Of a DNA stretch of 64,000 nt, positions 1-13,500 are shown one piece after another; position 1 is the first letter of the stretch, and every line of letters starts with the position of its first letter. The stretch lies in the NCBI GenBank assembly GCA_964020085.1, contig OZ026604.1, positions 31,193,830 to 31,257,829 on the forward strand, in the 5' to 3' direction. The notes below the pieces were generated by a model that saw only the letters and a list, made by a program, of their open reading frames with translations, did no database searches and was not told the DNA's origin. This DNA comes from Micromussa lordhowensis. Its lineage: Eukaryota > Cnidaria > Anthozoa > Scleractinia > Lobophylliidae. A program made the position numbers and the translations under genes.

Positions 1-1586
1 CATTTTCGACATGAAAATGTCTTGCCTGTGAGTGCAATCATCAGTTTGTATCTGTGATCACGGTTTACACCGTATGGAAAGGAAGTCCTTTATTATGGAA
101 TACCAGCATCTTCTTTAAAATTAAGATGTTATGTTGACAGAATAACTGTATTTGGAGATAATAAAAACCCAAAATTTCAGGGAAGGAAAAAGGGAAGAGA
201 TTTTTAAAAGACTTCTGTTGGGTTTAAGAATGACTACAGCTGTTTCGACAAAAGTTGTCAAACGCGTACCGACAATGCCGATTGGTATTATGGGTAATGA
301 TAATTTGGCGTTGCTTTGAAGTTCACTGTGTTTTCAGCAAGGAGGGAGAAAGCACGAATACACGTGTCTGTGCTGTTTCCTTCATTCCCGCTGAAACAAC
401 TGGAGCATCAAACCACCAAAACGCATGCCTTTCGACATTGTCGCGTACGCTTTTCACGCTTTTGTAGGACCTTTCTCTAAACAGCTGTATACAACTGTCG
501 AGTTTCCAGACACGTCCCCAACCCTCCTCGGCCTCAGCATGTGTTAGACTTGAACTGCAATTACTGAAAGCGACCTCGTTCCCAGAATGAGAGGCTTTTG
601 ACAGAAACGTCGTGATAAAGGTCCGTAACTGTAATAGGCCAATATCGACAAATTATTTTCTTGGCCCCGAAGCTTAGGGGAATAAAACAAAAAAAAACTC
701 TTGACCTCGATGTGATTTCTTTTGTTTTATCCCCTTAAGTCTCGGAGCAAAGTTAGAATTAAATTAAAACGTGGCCTATTCACAAGTTAAAGGGACGGGG
801 GGGGGGGGGTGATTATTATGAATTTAGTCAAATTTTAGCCTTCATGTTAACGCCATGCTTAAGGTTGGGGAAAAGACTACGAGGACATGAAAGAGATCTC
901 AAAATAAGGCCAAACTCTACGTAAACGAAGAAACATCTTTCACAAAAGCGTGATTCAAATTGCTTCCCCTACAAACAAGGCCGAGACAGGTTATTATTAT
1001 TTAAAGAATTACTTTATTGAACAATGAGCACTTCGTAAAAATGAACAATATAATGCAAGCCTAATTCTTTTACATCGCAGGACGTTTTCCCCTGAAAAAA
1101 AAATGGAAAGAAAATAAAGTTTAATTGTTTCTTTGGTTGGGGGAGGCGGGGTCGAGGCAAAATAACTTGTCAAGCAACCGACACACACTTTAAAAAATGT
1201 AACTGTTACGTCTCGTCTGTGCGAATCAAGGAAGAAAACCGAACTTGGATACAACAAACTATATTGCGAGAAAGCGATTTATTTCTCAAGAAGGCTTGCT
1301 CAAGGAAGGCAATCTACGAATGACGCTTTGTGAAAATTTGCCAAGCTCCTCTTTTGTAATCCTTCTCAATCTTCACCAATCTTATCCATCCTTGATCTTT
1401 TTTAGTTTATTGTTACATATTTGGTGTTTCTAAACTCAGTCAGTGTGCTGTTATTTTGTAGTTTTCTTCAACTGCAAGACCATTTTGTGACTCGACACAT
1501 TGCAACAGCTTCCCAGTATTCTTAAGAGTTAACTTCCCGATACTGTTTTGACACAGGGGAGGGAAGGATAAAGTCTCGTCATCAGC
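1..1586. other. 3' flank of RPN2; 3' UTR plus non-coding sequence
   Basis: No gene is supported here. On the minus strand AATAAA occurs at 1283-1278 and again at 1018-1013; the first would give a 3' UTR of about 330 bp for RPN2. A run of 13 G lies at 797-809. An imperfect foldback is formed by 673-692 and 720-739 (AGGGGAATAAAACAAAA against TTTTGTTTTATCCCC). The short open frames in this stretch look random. Confidence 0.5.
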
Positions 1587-4500
1587 TCACCTGCGGGCTG
1601 CGATGTTGCTCAAGAGGCTGTTGCCGCCAAGGAACGTAAGGCCACCAATGACTGCCAAGATTTTTAGAGTGGTGAACATGTTCTGTGAGGAAATGACAAT
1701 ACAGTTCAAGTAATACCACAGTACAACCGTGAGAAATTACTTGACAGTAATCTCATCTTGTCAGTACGAAAAAACTCACTGTAGCAATCAGAGCGCCCAG
1801 CCTCGTTACCAGGGTCAGAAGAGAGACCATGGAAACGAGGTTGTTAGAACGCCAAGAAAAAAACATGAAGTGGGTGCCAAGCGCGGTAAAAAGCCGCACG
1901 AATTGTCGCGACTGGTTTGGGTCTAGCTCCCGATTGGTCGCCAAAGAAAGCGCGTTTGCATCTGATTGGCTGAAAAGTAGAAACTTAACTCTGATTGGAC
2001 AGAGAATTTCGTACCAATTTTCGGCTCCTTGCACGTAGGAAACCGGAAGTCGCCCACAACGGACTCCCGACACTTCTATCAGTGAACTCTGATTACAAGT
2101 GTTTGCATCGATTCCCTTCCATGTTATCAAATGTCATCTCATGTTTAGTCAAGATATCTCACAAAGTCGAGAGAAATCTCGGTGGAGATAAGATTGATCT
2201 CTGTAGCATCTTTCCTAAGTGGTTAGCTCAATTAAGGTAAAACCTCACAAACTACCAACGAGTCTGAACGGATTGATGCAAGTTCACCTTGTCCACCACG
2301 GTTACCAAAACATCTACAGACTGATGCAAACAATTATTTGTCATAGCTTTTTAGATTTACAACAAACAGACTTTTGACAAGGATTGCCGAGAGGTGGTTT
2401 CACAATTCACCATGTCGACTCAACATTCACTTTGCAACTCATTTCTCTGCAAATGGTTATTATCATAGAGTGTTTCACCTTTTAAGACGAGCAAATAATT
2501 TTACAAATAAATAGCAGCATAATTAACAAGAGTTACATACCAGGCTGACAAAGAAACCGTAATACAGCACAAATATACCTGAAAGAAAAAAATCATATCG
2601 CAATCAATCAATAATCATCTTTCTGTAACAAAAAAAAGTAAACTGAGTGTATAATTGAACAAATAGTGTGGAAACAAATCACTTCTATGATAGTTTATGC
2701 CCTACATCCGTGTTATAGAAACAGCTCTTCACAATAGGCTGAATAGGAGACTATGCTATTTAAATTAATGTTAAGGTGCCGGGAGTAGGCAATACTGCCG
2801 ATACACCAAATCCCCCTGGGTTACTACCCTGGTAAAGGAAATTTGGGAGTCCCCACTGACCAAAGAAAATTTGGCACCAGTGGGGTTTGAACCCACGACC
2901 TCCGGAACAGATCTACCGGTGCTCTAGCGACTGAGCTACGAGGCCAGCACGGGAGCAGGTCGGGGTAATTTAGGTAGTGAATTCGCGGTAAGTAGGAGAC
3001 TTCTTACCTTGTGCCTCAGTTTCAAAACGAGTTCTCGAGCAAAACCTTTCACATGAATACGAGTTTGATCTTAAAAATGAACCCGTGGGAAGAACCACGT
3101 TCATATGAATGGTTTCGCAACAGAGGCAAAAGACAACTCGTAAGTAGCCCGTTATTTCGCAATTCGCATAAAAAGGTCGCACTTTTTACACGGCGGTGCC
3201 CAGTTGTTGCTTATAGAATCATTTAATTCCTGAACTTAAGAATCAACTTTCGCTGTTACTGCTCACCGCGCCATGAACATAGTTTAAACTTACCACCCAG
3301 TCCTAAGTGGAAGACAATTGAACCAAGAGAAAACTGGAAATTCGATAGATTCGCTCCCAGCCTGATCCACTGCAAGTAAATCACAAGAAACCCCTTAGAA
3401 CGTATTACCAAACTGCAGCAACATTAGAGCACTGGCTTTATGGAGCGGAATTTGAAAAACTTTCAAACGCTTGGTTTCATTCGCCGTTATTGCTCAAGTT
3501 TCGTAATTGGTTCACTGAACACGCGTATGATGCTTCAGCAGTTAGGCCCCAGTCCACACCACGCCGGAGAAATTTTAAACAATCACTGGTGAATTGAGTT
3601 TCACTCGGGCAGGGGAATATCATGAATGTCCGTATGCCATCGTTTTCAAAAAGCCGGTGTTTTCAAATTCCTCCGGTTTGAAGAGCGTTTTCGAAAAGCT
3701 TCGTTTTCGTGACGGATTAGTGTGGACGGTAGGCCTAACCGTAAAAATAAAGCTGCGTTTTCAAATTCCTCCAGCGCAGTGTGAACGATGCCTCGGTCTG
3801 CAGTCAATGACCGCAAAGTTGTCAGCACGTGCTTGTTTTCTCGCCAATCAAGTGTAAAACCAAAACACTTCCCCCGTGTTTTTCACTGTTTACTTGCTTT
3901 TTAGCTTCGAGTTAAATTCTGATTGGTTTATAAGCTTTGATTGTCATCTGTGACTGTGACTGTGATTGACATCGGTGACTGTCACTCCAGTTTCACAATT
4001 GTCACCAGGAAACTGCCTTAACTTTTCCACTTGACAAATGTCATCTCATGTTTAGTCAAGAAATCTCACAAAGTCGAGAGAAATCTCGGTGGAGATAAGA
4101 TTGATCTCTGTAGCATCTTTCCAAAGTAGTTAGTTCAACTGAGGTAAAACCTCACAAACTAACATGTCTGAACGGATTGATGCAAGTTATTTCACACTTC
4201 ACGTTGTTCAGAGCTGACAACAAATCTACAGACTGATACGAACAATGTTGTTATGTTCATAACTTTTTGGACACAAGGAAAAGAATTTTAACACCAAGTT
4301 TGTGGATATATAATAAAGTTTTCGAAGAAGTACTAAGTGAAGATGCGGTGAACTGGATGTATTCACGGGGATAAATGCAATGGGACAGATATGGAAAACG
4401 AGCTAAATACGACAATCTAAACTGTAAACTCAATGTACAATACTCACCACAATAAGCATTATAACAAGTGGGAGGAAAACGAGAACAGTGAATGCGGTGG

Positions 4501-7500
4501 ACACAGCCTTAGGAGGACGCTTCTCTGGAATGCGAAACATGTGCTGAAGAAAGCAACAACGAACAGTTGAGGTTAGTTCTACGAGGCGCTTCATGTAATT
4601 TTAAGGCCAGTTTGTTTCAGGGTAAAAGCATGCAACTGTAGCCTGTCTTAGAGCAGTTTGTAGTTTACAAAATGCCCTGATATTTTTATTATCCCCTCAA
4701 ATAGTGCTTGTAACATTGCATTTGCAACAGAACATAATTTTTATTTAGTTCATTTATTTTTATTTATAATTTATTTTTCATGCCTTGAAAACTTTAAAAG
4801 CAGTATGGTTGATCAGTTTGTAATAATATAACAAGGTTTGCGCTTTTTTCGACTAAAAATTCAGGAACTTTTCCAGCACAAAAATTCCAATTTTTCAAGG
4901 ACTCCACCAACTAAAAAATATCATTAGAAAGTGACAATAGATGCTCACGGGGATACCTGTTAGACTCGTTTTAAGTCCATGTCTTGTTTAGTTCTTTCAC
5001 TATGTGGATAATTTATTTCGTCAAGCTCTTCGCACTTTACTCCTTTTCCTCCGATTTCAAGGTTTTTCAAGGACCCAGTGTACTTTTCACCGACTTTACA
5101 GACCGTAAATAATTGTGATTATCAAACTCAAGGACTTTCAAGGTGCGTGCGAACCCCAGAGCAGTACCTCGATTTCAGGTCTAGCACTGTACATGGCATC
5201 CTTGTCCTTGCTTGATTTGGCTGCATCTTCACCAAATGTTAATGACAAAACACCCTGCATAAAAAAAGAAAAAAGATTCACTTGATAAAGCAGTAACACT
5301 TGTGGTATTTGTTCTACTCAATCTTTCTTGATCATGTTACACAAACAGCACACAATTCAGGAATGAATGATACTTACGACATTCCACTCAAAAGGGTTCT
5401 GAATGACAGCATCTCCAACAATGAGGTCCTGGAAAAAAAGAACGTTAATGTATCGTAGACTCACCACGATAAAGACAAACAACAAAATTGAAATGAAGGA
5501 AGTTACATTGTGAGTTGTGCAGTCTACACAAAGTCTTCTCCCCAAAAATTACACAAAAACAATTTGAACAAAAATATCTCACCATCTTGTATTTTCCAGA
5601 AAGCGAACCAAAGGAGTCTTTGGCAGTGGCGCCAACATCCTAAACACATTTAACAGCAGATGTCACTACATTGTAATCTTACATTACACGGCCACAATCC
5701 TTGCATACAATGTGCATTAAAGGTCTGCAATACGTGCACATAACTAGATACTAAGTTGCAGAAAGAAGCCATAAGTTCTCCTGACTCAACTGCTTAAAAT
5801 AATGTGTCATAAAATGGTAAAGAGAAGTTAGAAATTAATCACTGCTACACCCAAGTACAAATCCCTAGTTCAGGATCTTAATTCTCCTCACTGATTTCCA
5901 AACCTTTCTATATTGCACCTCTGTAAGAATTTCATTTGTGACCAAGACAGTTTTCGTCAGGTGATCAGTTATTATTCTGGGGCGGATACAGGATGTTAGG
6001 GAAGGGAGTTCAAGATACAGAGCTGTCCCCCTGTAGGGGTGCCCAGGGGCATCCTCCTCCGGAAAACTTTTAAAATTGAGATTTTCGGAAATTAGATTTC
6101 AGGCATTCTGAGGCCGGCCAAGTAAGCATGTTATAATATCTTTTTTTTTTTAATTTAGGAGGTTCAACCGAAGTCCTCCTAGATCCACTCCAGTTATTAT
6201 AACCCATCCCCTGAAAGGGTTTGTAAAAGGGAGAGAAAAGCTGGCACTCACCAAATCAAACTTGAACACTTTGCTTGGCTCTGGCTCAGCAACAAAGAAG
6301 ATTTCTTGCTTTGTTTTCTGATTGGTGAGTCTAACAAAAGCCTGCAGAAATAAAACAAAGGTAAACACTGCTATCCCTAGACAAAAAAGATCGTAAATGT
6401 TTACTGATTCATTCTTGCTTGCCTGATGAGGGGTGAACAGTTCTCCAGATGATTCACTCTTCAGTGAAAACTTCATCACCACTTTCTGATGGTAGTCTGC
6501 TTCAATCACGCTGGTAACCGCAGTGGGATACTTGACACTGTAACAAAAAAGAACATGTTTAGAAACACAATAGATACACCTGCAGTTTTAAAGCAGGACA
6601 TTGCGGTTGGAACAACTATTGATTCTGGATGATCAAACTGCAGGGTACTAGAACATCAACACCACCTTGCAGTCACATTGTCAGCAGGTTTTAAAATCAT
6701 CCCGCAATGTGTCATGTAGTTCTAGACAAAAATTCCACTAAATGTGAATGAGGTAGAGAGCCTTCCCATGTCACTCACTGGGTAGCTTGTATGTGATTTC
6801 CCCAAACTGCACCCCAAAGGCAATTTGTTTCTTCAAGTACAGTACATTCATGAATACAACTATTTGCTCTTGTTAATAATAATATAATATATAATAGCAA
6901 TGCATTTGTCAGCGCATTTAAAATTCTCAATGCGCTTACAGCGAGAAGCAAAAACTCTGAATCATTTATATAATCTTAGGTAACGAAAAAATAAGTAGAT
7001 AAAATTGTATCGCTATCTAAAGGTTAAAATAATCGCGGAAAAGAAATGTTTTAAGTTTCTTTTTAAAAATAGTCACAGTCTCAGACTCTTTCAGAGATTT
7101 AGGCAGACCATTCCAAAGTTTCGGGGCACAATAAGAGAAGGTTCTTTGACCATAAGTGGCTGTCATGACATTCGGAACTTGTAAAAGTAAATAATCGGAT
7201 GAACGATCAGAGTTGTTACCAATTTTGCCTACACTAAAATATGATCACAAGTGTTTTCATCTTTTCAAATGTCCTCTCATGTTTAGTCAAGAAATCTCAC
7301 AAAGTCGAGAGAAATCTCGGTGGAGATAAGATTGATCTCTGTAGCATCCTTCCAGAGTCGTTAGCTCAATTGAGGTAAAACCTCACAAACTAACAACAAG
7401 TCTGAACGAATTGATGCAACTTGTTTCACAATTCACCCTGTTGTTTTATACCCACTTTCAGTGTTATGTGCAAAGACAACATCTTTCAACCATCTCTCAA

Positions 7501-10500
7501 CATTCTATGAAAATGGCTGAAAGACTGTTAGACTATGAAACTGGCATTTTTTTCTGGTTATTAGCAGAACAAAATGCAATTACTGACCTCAAATGGATGA
7601 CGAGACTGTGGACTTTGCATGTTTCCCAATTTATGGGATAAATCAAACGATTTGAGTGTAGTCGGTTCTCAATAGTGACTCCGGTAGAATTGGACCGCTA
7701 TCGCTTTTAATATTCAAAGGATGTATTTAAAACATTCAAAACAGCTGATTTATCTCTCACAGGTATCTCTCTTAGCTTTATTCTGATATAAAAAAATCAT
7801 CTTTTATGACTAAAAGTCGAGTTTGACTGTAAAGTAGTCTGTTGTGCTTACAATTTTTTATGTAGACCAGGTTACATACCATGCCGAGAGAAGGCATGTC
7901 ATAAGATGTCACCTATGCATGTAACACTGAAAGAGGGTGTAAAGAAAAATAATGCTTCCATTTGTAAATTTATGTAAAAACTTACCTGACAGTCTTCGAT
8001 TTGATGTTCTGCTCCTTGTCAACAACTGACAACTCAACGTCTTCTACAGTGACCTTTGTGACAACTTTGACTTTCACCTGCCACAGAAAATAGCAAATCA
8101 AATAAATTTAACAATTTTCAACAGAGACTACATGTAAACTATCCATCTGATCTCTAATTGATTGAACACAAATGTTTTACTAATTGTAATAGCCACAAGC
8201 TTTATGTCGAGAACAGGAAACAATGTAGCTTCTTTTGTTGTTTCAAAACCTTAAACAACTTGGCAGGAACTACATACAAAAGATTGCAAGGCACAATGGT
8301 TCACATAGTGCTTACGTCACCACAATTATATTCAAACTACATATCATCACACTAATAAAATTATACTTCCTGACTTCACATGCTTGAAATCCTTTTTACA
8401 GACAACAGAGAGTTGACATCAACAATAATTAATTTGTTTTTGGACTCACTCAGCACAAAAGTATTTGTTTAGGTTTCTGGTTTCAAAGCTTTTAAACTAT
8501 CTTCATCTTTTTAACTTGTAGTTATAATTATACACTTTTTACAATTATGCATACCATGTACATTAAGAGTTTTTTAAAAAAGCTTTGTTTTTGAAAAAAT
8601 AATGCACCAGTCAGATTTTCAACTTGGTTTCAGTTACTAATTAACTGAAAGTCACAATGTTTAACAATTTTATTATTGTTATAAATATGTGATTTTGGAA
8701 ATAAGTAGAAAGTGCTTTGAAAAAATATCAAACCAAAAACAAAACACTAATATGATAAAGGGGGCAAGTTTCTAAAGAAACCGTGGTGCTGCGTCGGTGG
8801 GAGTATTGTAAGATAATTTGGTTTTATCAACTGGGTTGATAATGTATTATCAACCCAGTTGATAAAACCAAATTATCCACTAATATGATACACAGGGATT
8901 CCATTAAGGCCAGGCACCAGGAAACTTAACCTGTTGTCAGGATGGTTTTTCCCGCCTGGTCTGACCATCTGGAGAAGAGGTTATCTTACAAGGAAGTTCA
9001 GTTCAACAAGTTTTGCTCGGCTGAGAAAACCAGTTGCCCTCCTGCTGCAAATGTTAATGAAACCACTGGCTACAATAAGAAATAAAATATTGTGTTTTAC
9101 CTGACCACTGCCTGTTCCCATGAGACGCTTGTCCTCCTTATGTGGTTTGGCACTAAAATTGTTTAATTAACAGAAACATTACAGTTACTACTACTACTTA
9201 TATAAATGAATTTGTGAATCCTTTTGCAAAAAAAGGCCAGACAGCTAGCATCTTGAATTTGCGAATGGGAATTTGAGTTGGAAGCTCGAGGAGTTCGCTG
9301 TTACATGTACATTCTGAAAGGTCTCTGTAGAGTTTCTTGGCCGAGACGAGATGCAATGTCAGAGTTGCCTCGAACTATTTTTTCAGAAGTATTTGACAAT
9401 TCCTCATTGTAAAAATAAACACTAGCTTCTACAAATTATTACCGCTGGATAATACAAAAACGTATCACTGTTCTCAGTTAGGAAGGCTGTGCTCTGTCTT
9501 AATATATTAGATATATTTAGCAAGAGAACAAGTTATGTACACAACTGAACAGGATAGTAACTTAATTTTAATACTGATTCTTAAGACGAGAAAACACCAC
9601 GGGGCTAAGATGGTACTGTTCAGCTATTGTGTCTTGGCCCATGTCTGTCAAGTCCTGCTCATTACATTTGCTACTCTGTAGAATTTTTCCTGTCAAATTA
9701 ATTCTCAACACTTTTGAAGGTGTTTAGATCTTTTCAATGAACTTTCCACTAACTTTCAGTAAGTTACATGTACATGTATGTCGATGAGACATTATCTGAC
9801 CTGATATTGATGGTGTAAACTCCAGGACCTGGCTTGGACGTCATGAAATTCAACTCGTAACTAATTTGAAACAGAGAAAGTAACATTGAATATTAAGCCT
9901 GTTTACTACATGTAATTAAAAAGACTTCTTAATTAATCACAAATAAATACACTGTACAAATGTAATACATTTGCTGATTGGCCACCCAGTACTAATGATT
10001 ATGTTATCTACATGTACACACACATACTATTATAATCCATCAAATATTTTAGCTTGTATACATTAGTCTTAATGCATCACCTGACTGAACATGCGTCAGT
10101 TAAAACTGGGGAATATCCATGTGATAATTCCCAATGTGTGTTGCAAAAAATATTTGAAGGATTTAATAATCACAATAGCCTCCATTTGGTGTAAAAAATA
10201 TCCTTGGATATTTGTCCTTGGACGTTATCTGTTCCATGAGAGCTACACTGGCCGCTTCTTGAAACAGACAACCTCTGCAGACAAATATCCTATTATACTT
10301 TTGTGCCAAATGGAGGCTATTGTTTAATATATAATTAATATGTAATTTATATGGACAAAGTGTTTCATACATGACGCTACAAATTGCATTTCTCTACACC
10401 ACATTTTCATAATTAATCCCCTCCCCTGGTTCTTACTTCAAACTCAGACAGGTGTACTGGGTGTCTATTGACTCTATCAGTTTATTTTATCACTATGTTT

Positions 10501-13500
10501 ATACTCGCCGGCCTTAAGAGTCCTCGTGGGCCTGAGAAGGATTAGTAGACTGACATGTGTAATCAGAAACTGACATGTGTAATCAGAAACATTGTATTGC
10601 TTATGTCATAACTACAGTTATAACAAAGTCAATTTCGCCAATATTTATCATTAGTTTAGCGATCATCTAGATACTTTGGACATATTTATAGATAACCTAT
10701 TTAAATGATTTCTAAAACATATTGAAGGTGCATTTACATGTAAGTTTAATTCAACGTCTCAGTTAAATGCTAATCAAAGCTATGCTACTTCAACAAAGGC
10801 CTTTTAAAATATTGATTTAAAAATGTTGAATATGATTTTTTTCAACAAAGTTCTCATAGAAGTTAGTGCTAACAATCAACATGTTATTTCAGAAAAAGAA
10901 TTAAAACTTGGTGTTGGTTATTATTGTACTGCAACCTAGCAAGCGGTTTATTTAGAACGAGGAAAAAATATTTGTTAAAGATACTTCATGTATCTTCTAA
11001 TTTACTATACATTTGTACACAACGTACATTACCTTAGCCTGCGAAAACAGCCGTCCTTCTTCGCTCCCGGCCCGAGTGGCGTTTCGCAAGAAGGACGTCT
11101 GCGATTTACCGCCGAAAATTCCATACTGATGACGCAAATCTGTCCTGAATCTGGTCATGAACACTGATTGGTTCGATCGGTAATTATGCATAACAAGTCT
11201 GTAAATATGCGGTACATTGAATATTCCCACCAAAACAAATACGTGTTATCAAAATGAGGTTGACAGACCTACACGACTCCCACGGTTCGTGGCATTTGTA
11301 CATTTGCCGTTCTCTTTTCGGTCGCTTGACCGTTTTTGTTGCTTCACTCTTGTTTATGAAGGACTCTTCATCTTGTGTTATAAGGAGGATTTTCCAGTAG
11401 AGTTGAGTCGTAAGATCGTGCTATGGTAAATGTTTAGAGGTCACTGGTCTGCATGACCTCCGCTATTATCTCCCTGTCGCTTCGTCGAGTCTGACACCTC
11501 TGTAATTTGCCCTGTGTTAAAAGCATTGTTCAGGCTCATTTCTATTACAAGAAGAGATGTGTTTTTAAGTCTCGAAGTATTTGCTTTCGAGGGACAAAAA
11601 AAGAAATTTACCATGAACATGTTGCTTACTTGCATTTATATTATGACACCGGGCGCGGCTGTGATTAGAACTGTGCTTGCAAACAGTAGGTAGATCTTAT
11701 CACGGATATCACATTTGTCGTCGTACCTTCTTCTTCGGAGACGCCGTAGCTTTACTTCGAGAAAGCTATACGTTCTTCTAGAGATATTATGCTTCCTGCA
11801 GCTATCTGAAAAAAGTTTTCATCAAGAAATTGTCGACTTCGCAAGGCATTTTCCACGGTAATAATGTTAACCACTAACCTCTGTCGCTTCTCGATTTGCT
11901 TTTTACATGACAGACAGCAAAGCGGAAACGTGAAAAGAAGTGAATTTGTCGAGTTCGACCGGAGAAAGTCGAATAAATGTTCGAGATATCGCGGTATCTT
12001 TTGCAGGAGCTCAGTGATCTTAATATCACTGAGTCCCCACATAGTATCTGTCGCCCTTTCGAGCGCCTCTTCTGCAAAGAATGCAAGTTTCTTCCTGTTC
12101 AATCATGAATGTTCATCTCCTCGGGGAAACAAACCGCAAATGTTAATTTATGCCTATTTTGCAGATTGAGGCAACATTACAAAGTTCACACTTACGTCAT
12201 TAGTATGGAATTTTCGGCGGTAAATCGCAGACGTCCTTCTCGCGAAACGACACTCGGGTCGGGAGCGAAGAAGGACGGCTGTTTTCGCAGGCTAACATTA
12301 CCTATGAGCTGCAAACATGCCACGTCCAAGATCTGTCTCAATTATAATGAAGTCGCTGCAGCGAGATATTTTTGTTTTATATTTTACAATTGGAGGACTA
12401 AATTAAACAAAAATTGTCAACGCTATTACAGTTTGTATCTATTTAAAAATTGTTTAAAATTTTAACTGTATAATAATAGAGATTCTTTGTTGCAAAACAT
12501 AGTTCTCGTATTTTACCATCCTTTAGTAAGTTTTATGCGAGCTGTTGCATTACAAATTACATTATGTTCAACAAACATTATGTTACAGGAAAACATTTTA
12601 ACTTATTAAATTTAAAAAATGAACAAAACCTTAAAATATTTATAGAAAAAAAACTCATTAATCTTTTCCCTCAATCATTTTATCATTGAAGATACATGTA
12701 ACTCAAAATGTTTGACTACTATTACCAGTAGTATCTTTTTTTTTTCTATTTTAGTATTTTATATTTTTATAAGTTAATAACAAAAATTATGAAATTTTTA
12801 ATTCAAAGGAAACTCAATTTGACACTATTTAATTAAAATAGTTACATGTTGTACTAGTTAAATACATCTCTTTTAATGTTAGGGTTCCGAGAATAGACAG
12901 CATCCCTGAGTTAATGACTCAGATGTTCTTTCTATCTTCTCCTCACCTGTCCACTTAATAATATACTGATGCTAAAATGAGAAGTTCAAATCAATCGATG
13001 AGTGATTTTAAAGTTTACACTTACTTGTCAGGCCCTGCAGTGAAGACCTTGTTACTAAGGACAGTTGTTCCCTCAGTATCCTCGGCAGAAGTACCAGTGA
13101 CGGTCATTTTACCAAACGCCTTGTCCATGACATTGGTGACACGGACCTGCAATAAAATGCATGGTCAGTTTACACATTATCAACATTGACATATTGCACT
13201 TGGAATATTATTTACCCAAAATGTTCATCTACTTATTTCCAAGGAAGTTGCAAGCCGAATCAAAGGGAAGTGACAAGTTAATCATCATAGAACCTCAGCC
13301 ACATACGCTGTGCATGTTTACAAATGCATGTATCTTCTTAACAACCTTTACACACTCTTTCCAGGCACTGTGTTGGGAAACAAAAATGTCTCTCATCAAA
13401 TACACGTACACACATAGCAAAGTGCTAGTCAGGGCTTTGTCAGCGCACAGGCATCCAAAGTAAAGACTTCATCAAACCTGTAGTTTTCATTGCCGTGCAA

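Noticed and set aside
2873..2945. Functional tRNA gene on the minus strand
   Set aside because: D and T arms are good, but the anticodon arm has only four pairs with an oversized loop and the acceptor stem has a mismatch; a SINE-like body follows. Called a tRNA-derived SINE instead.
11752..12102. 116-codon frame inside the MULE-like element as a transposase
   Set aside because: Too short, no MULE or zinc-finger motifs, and overlapping frames of equal length occur on both strands.
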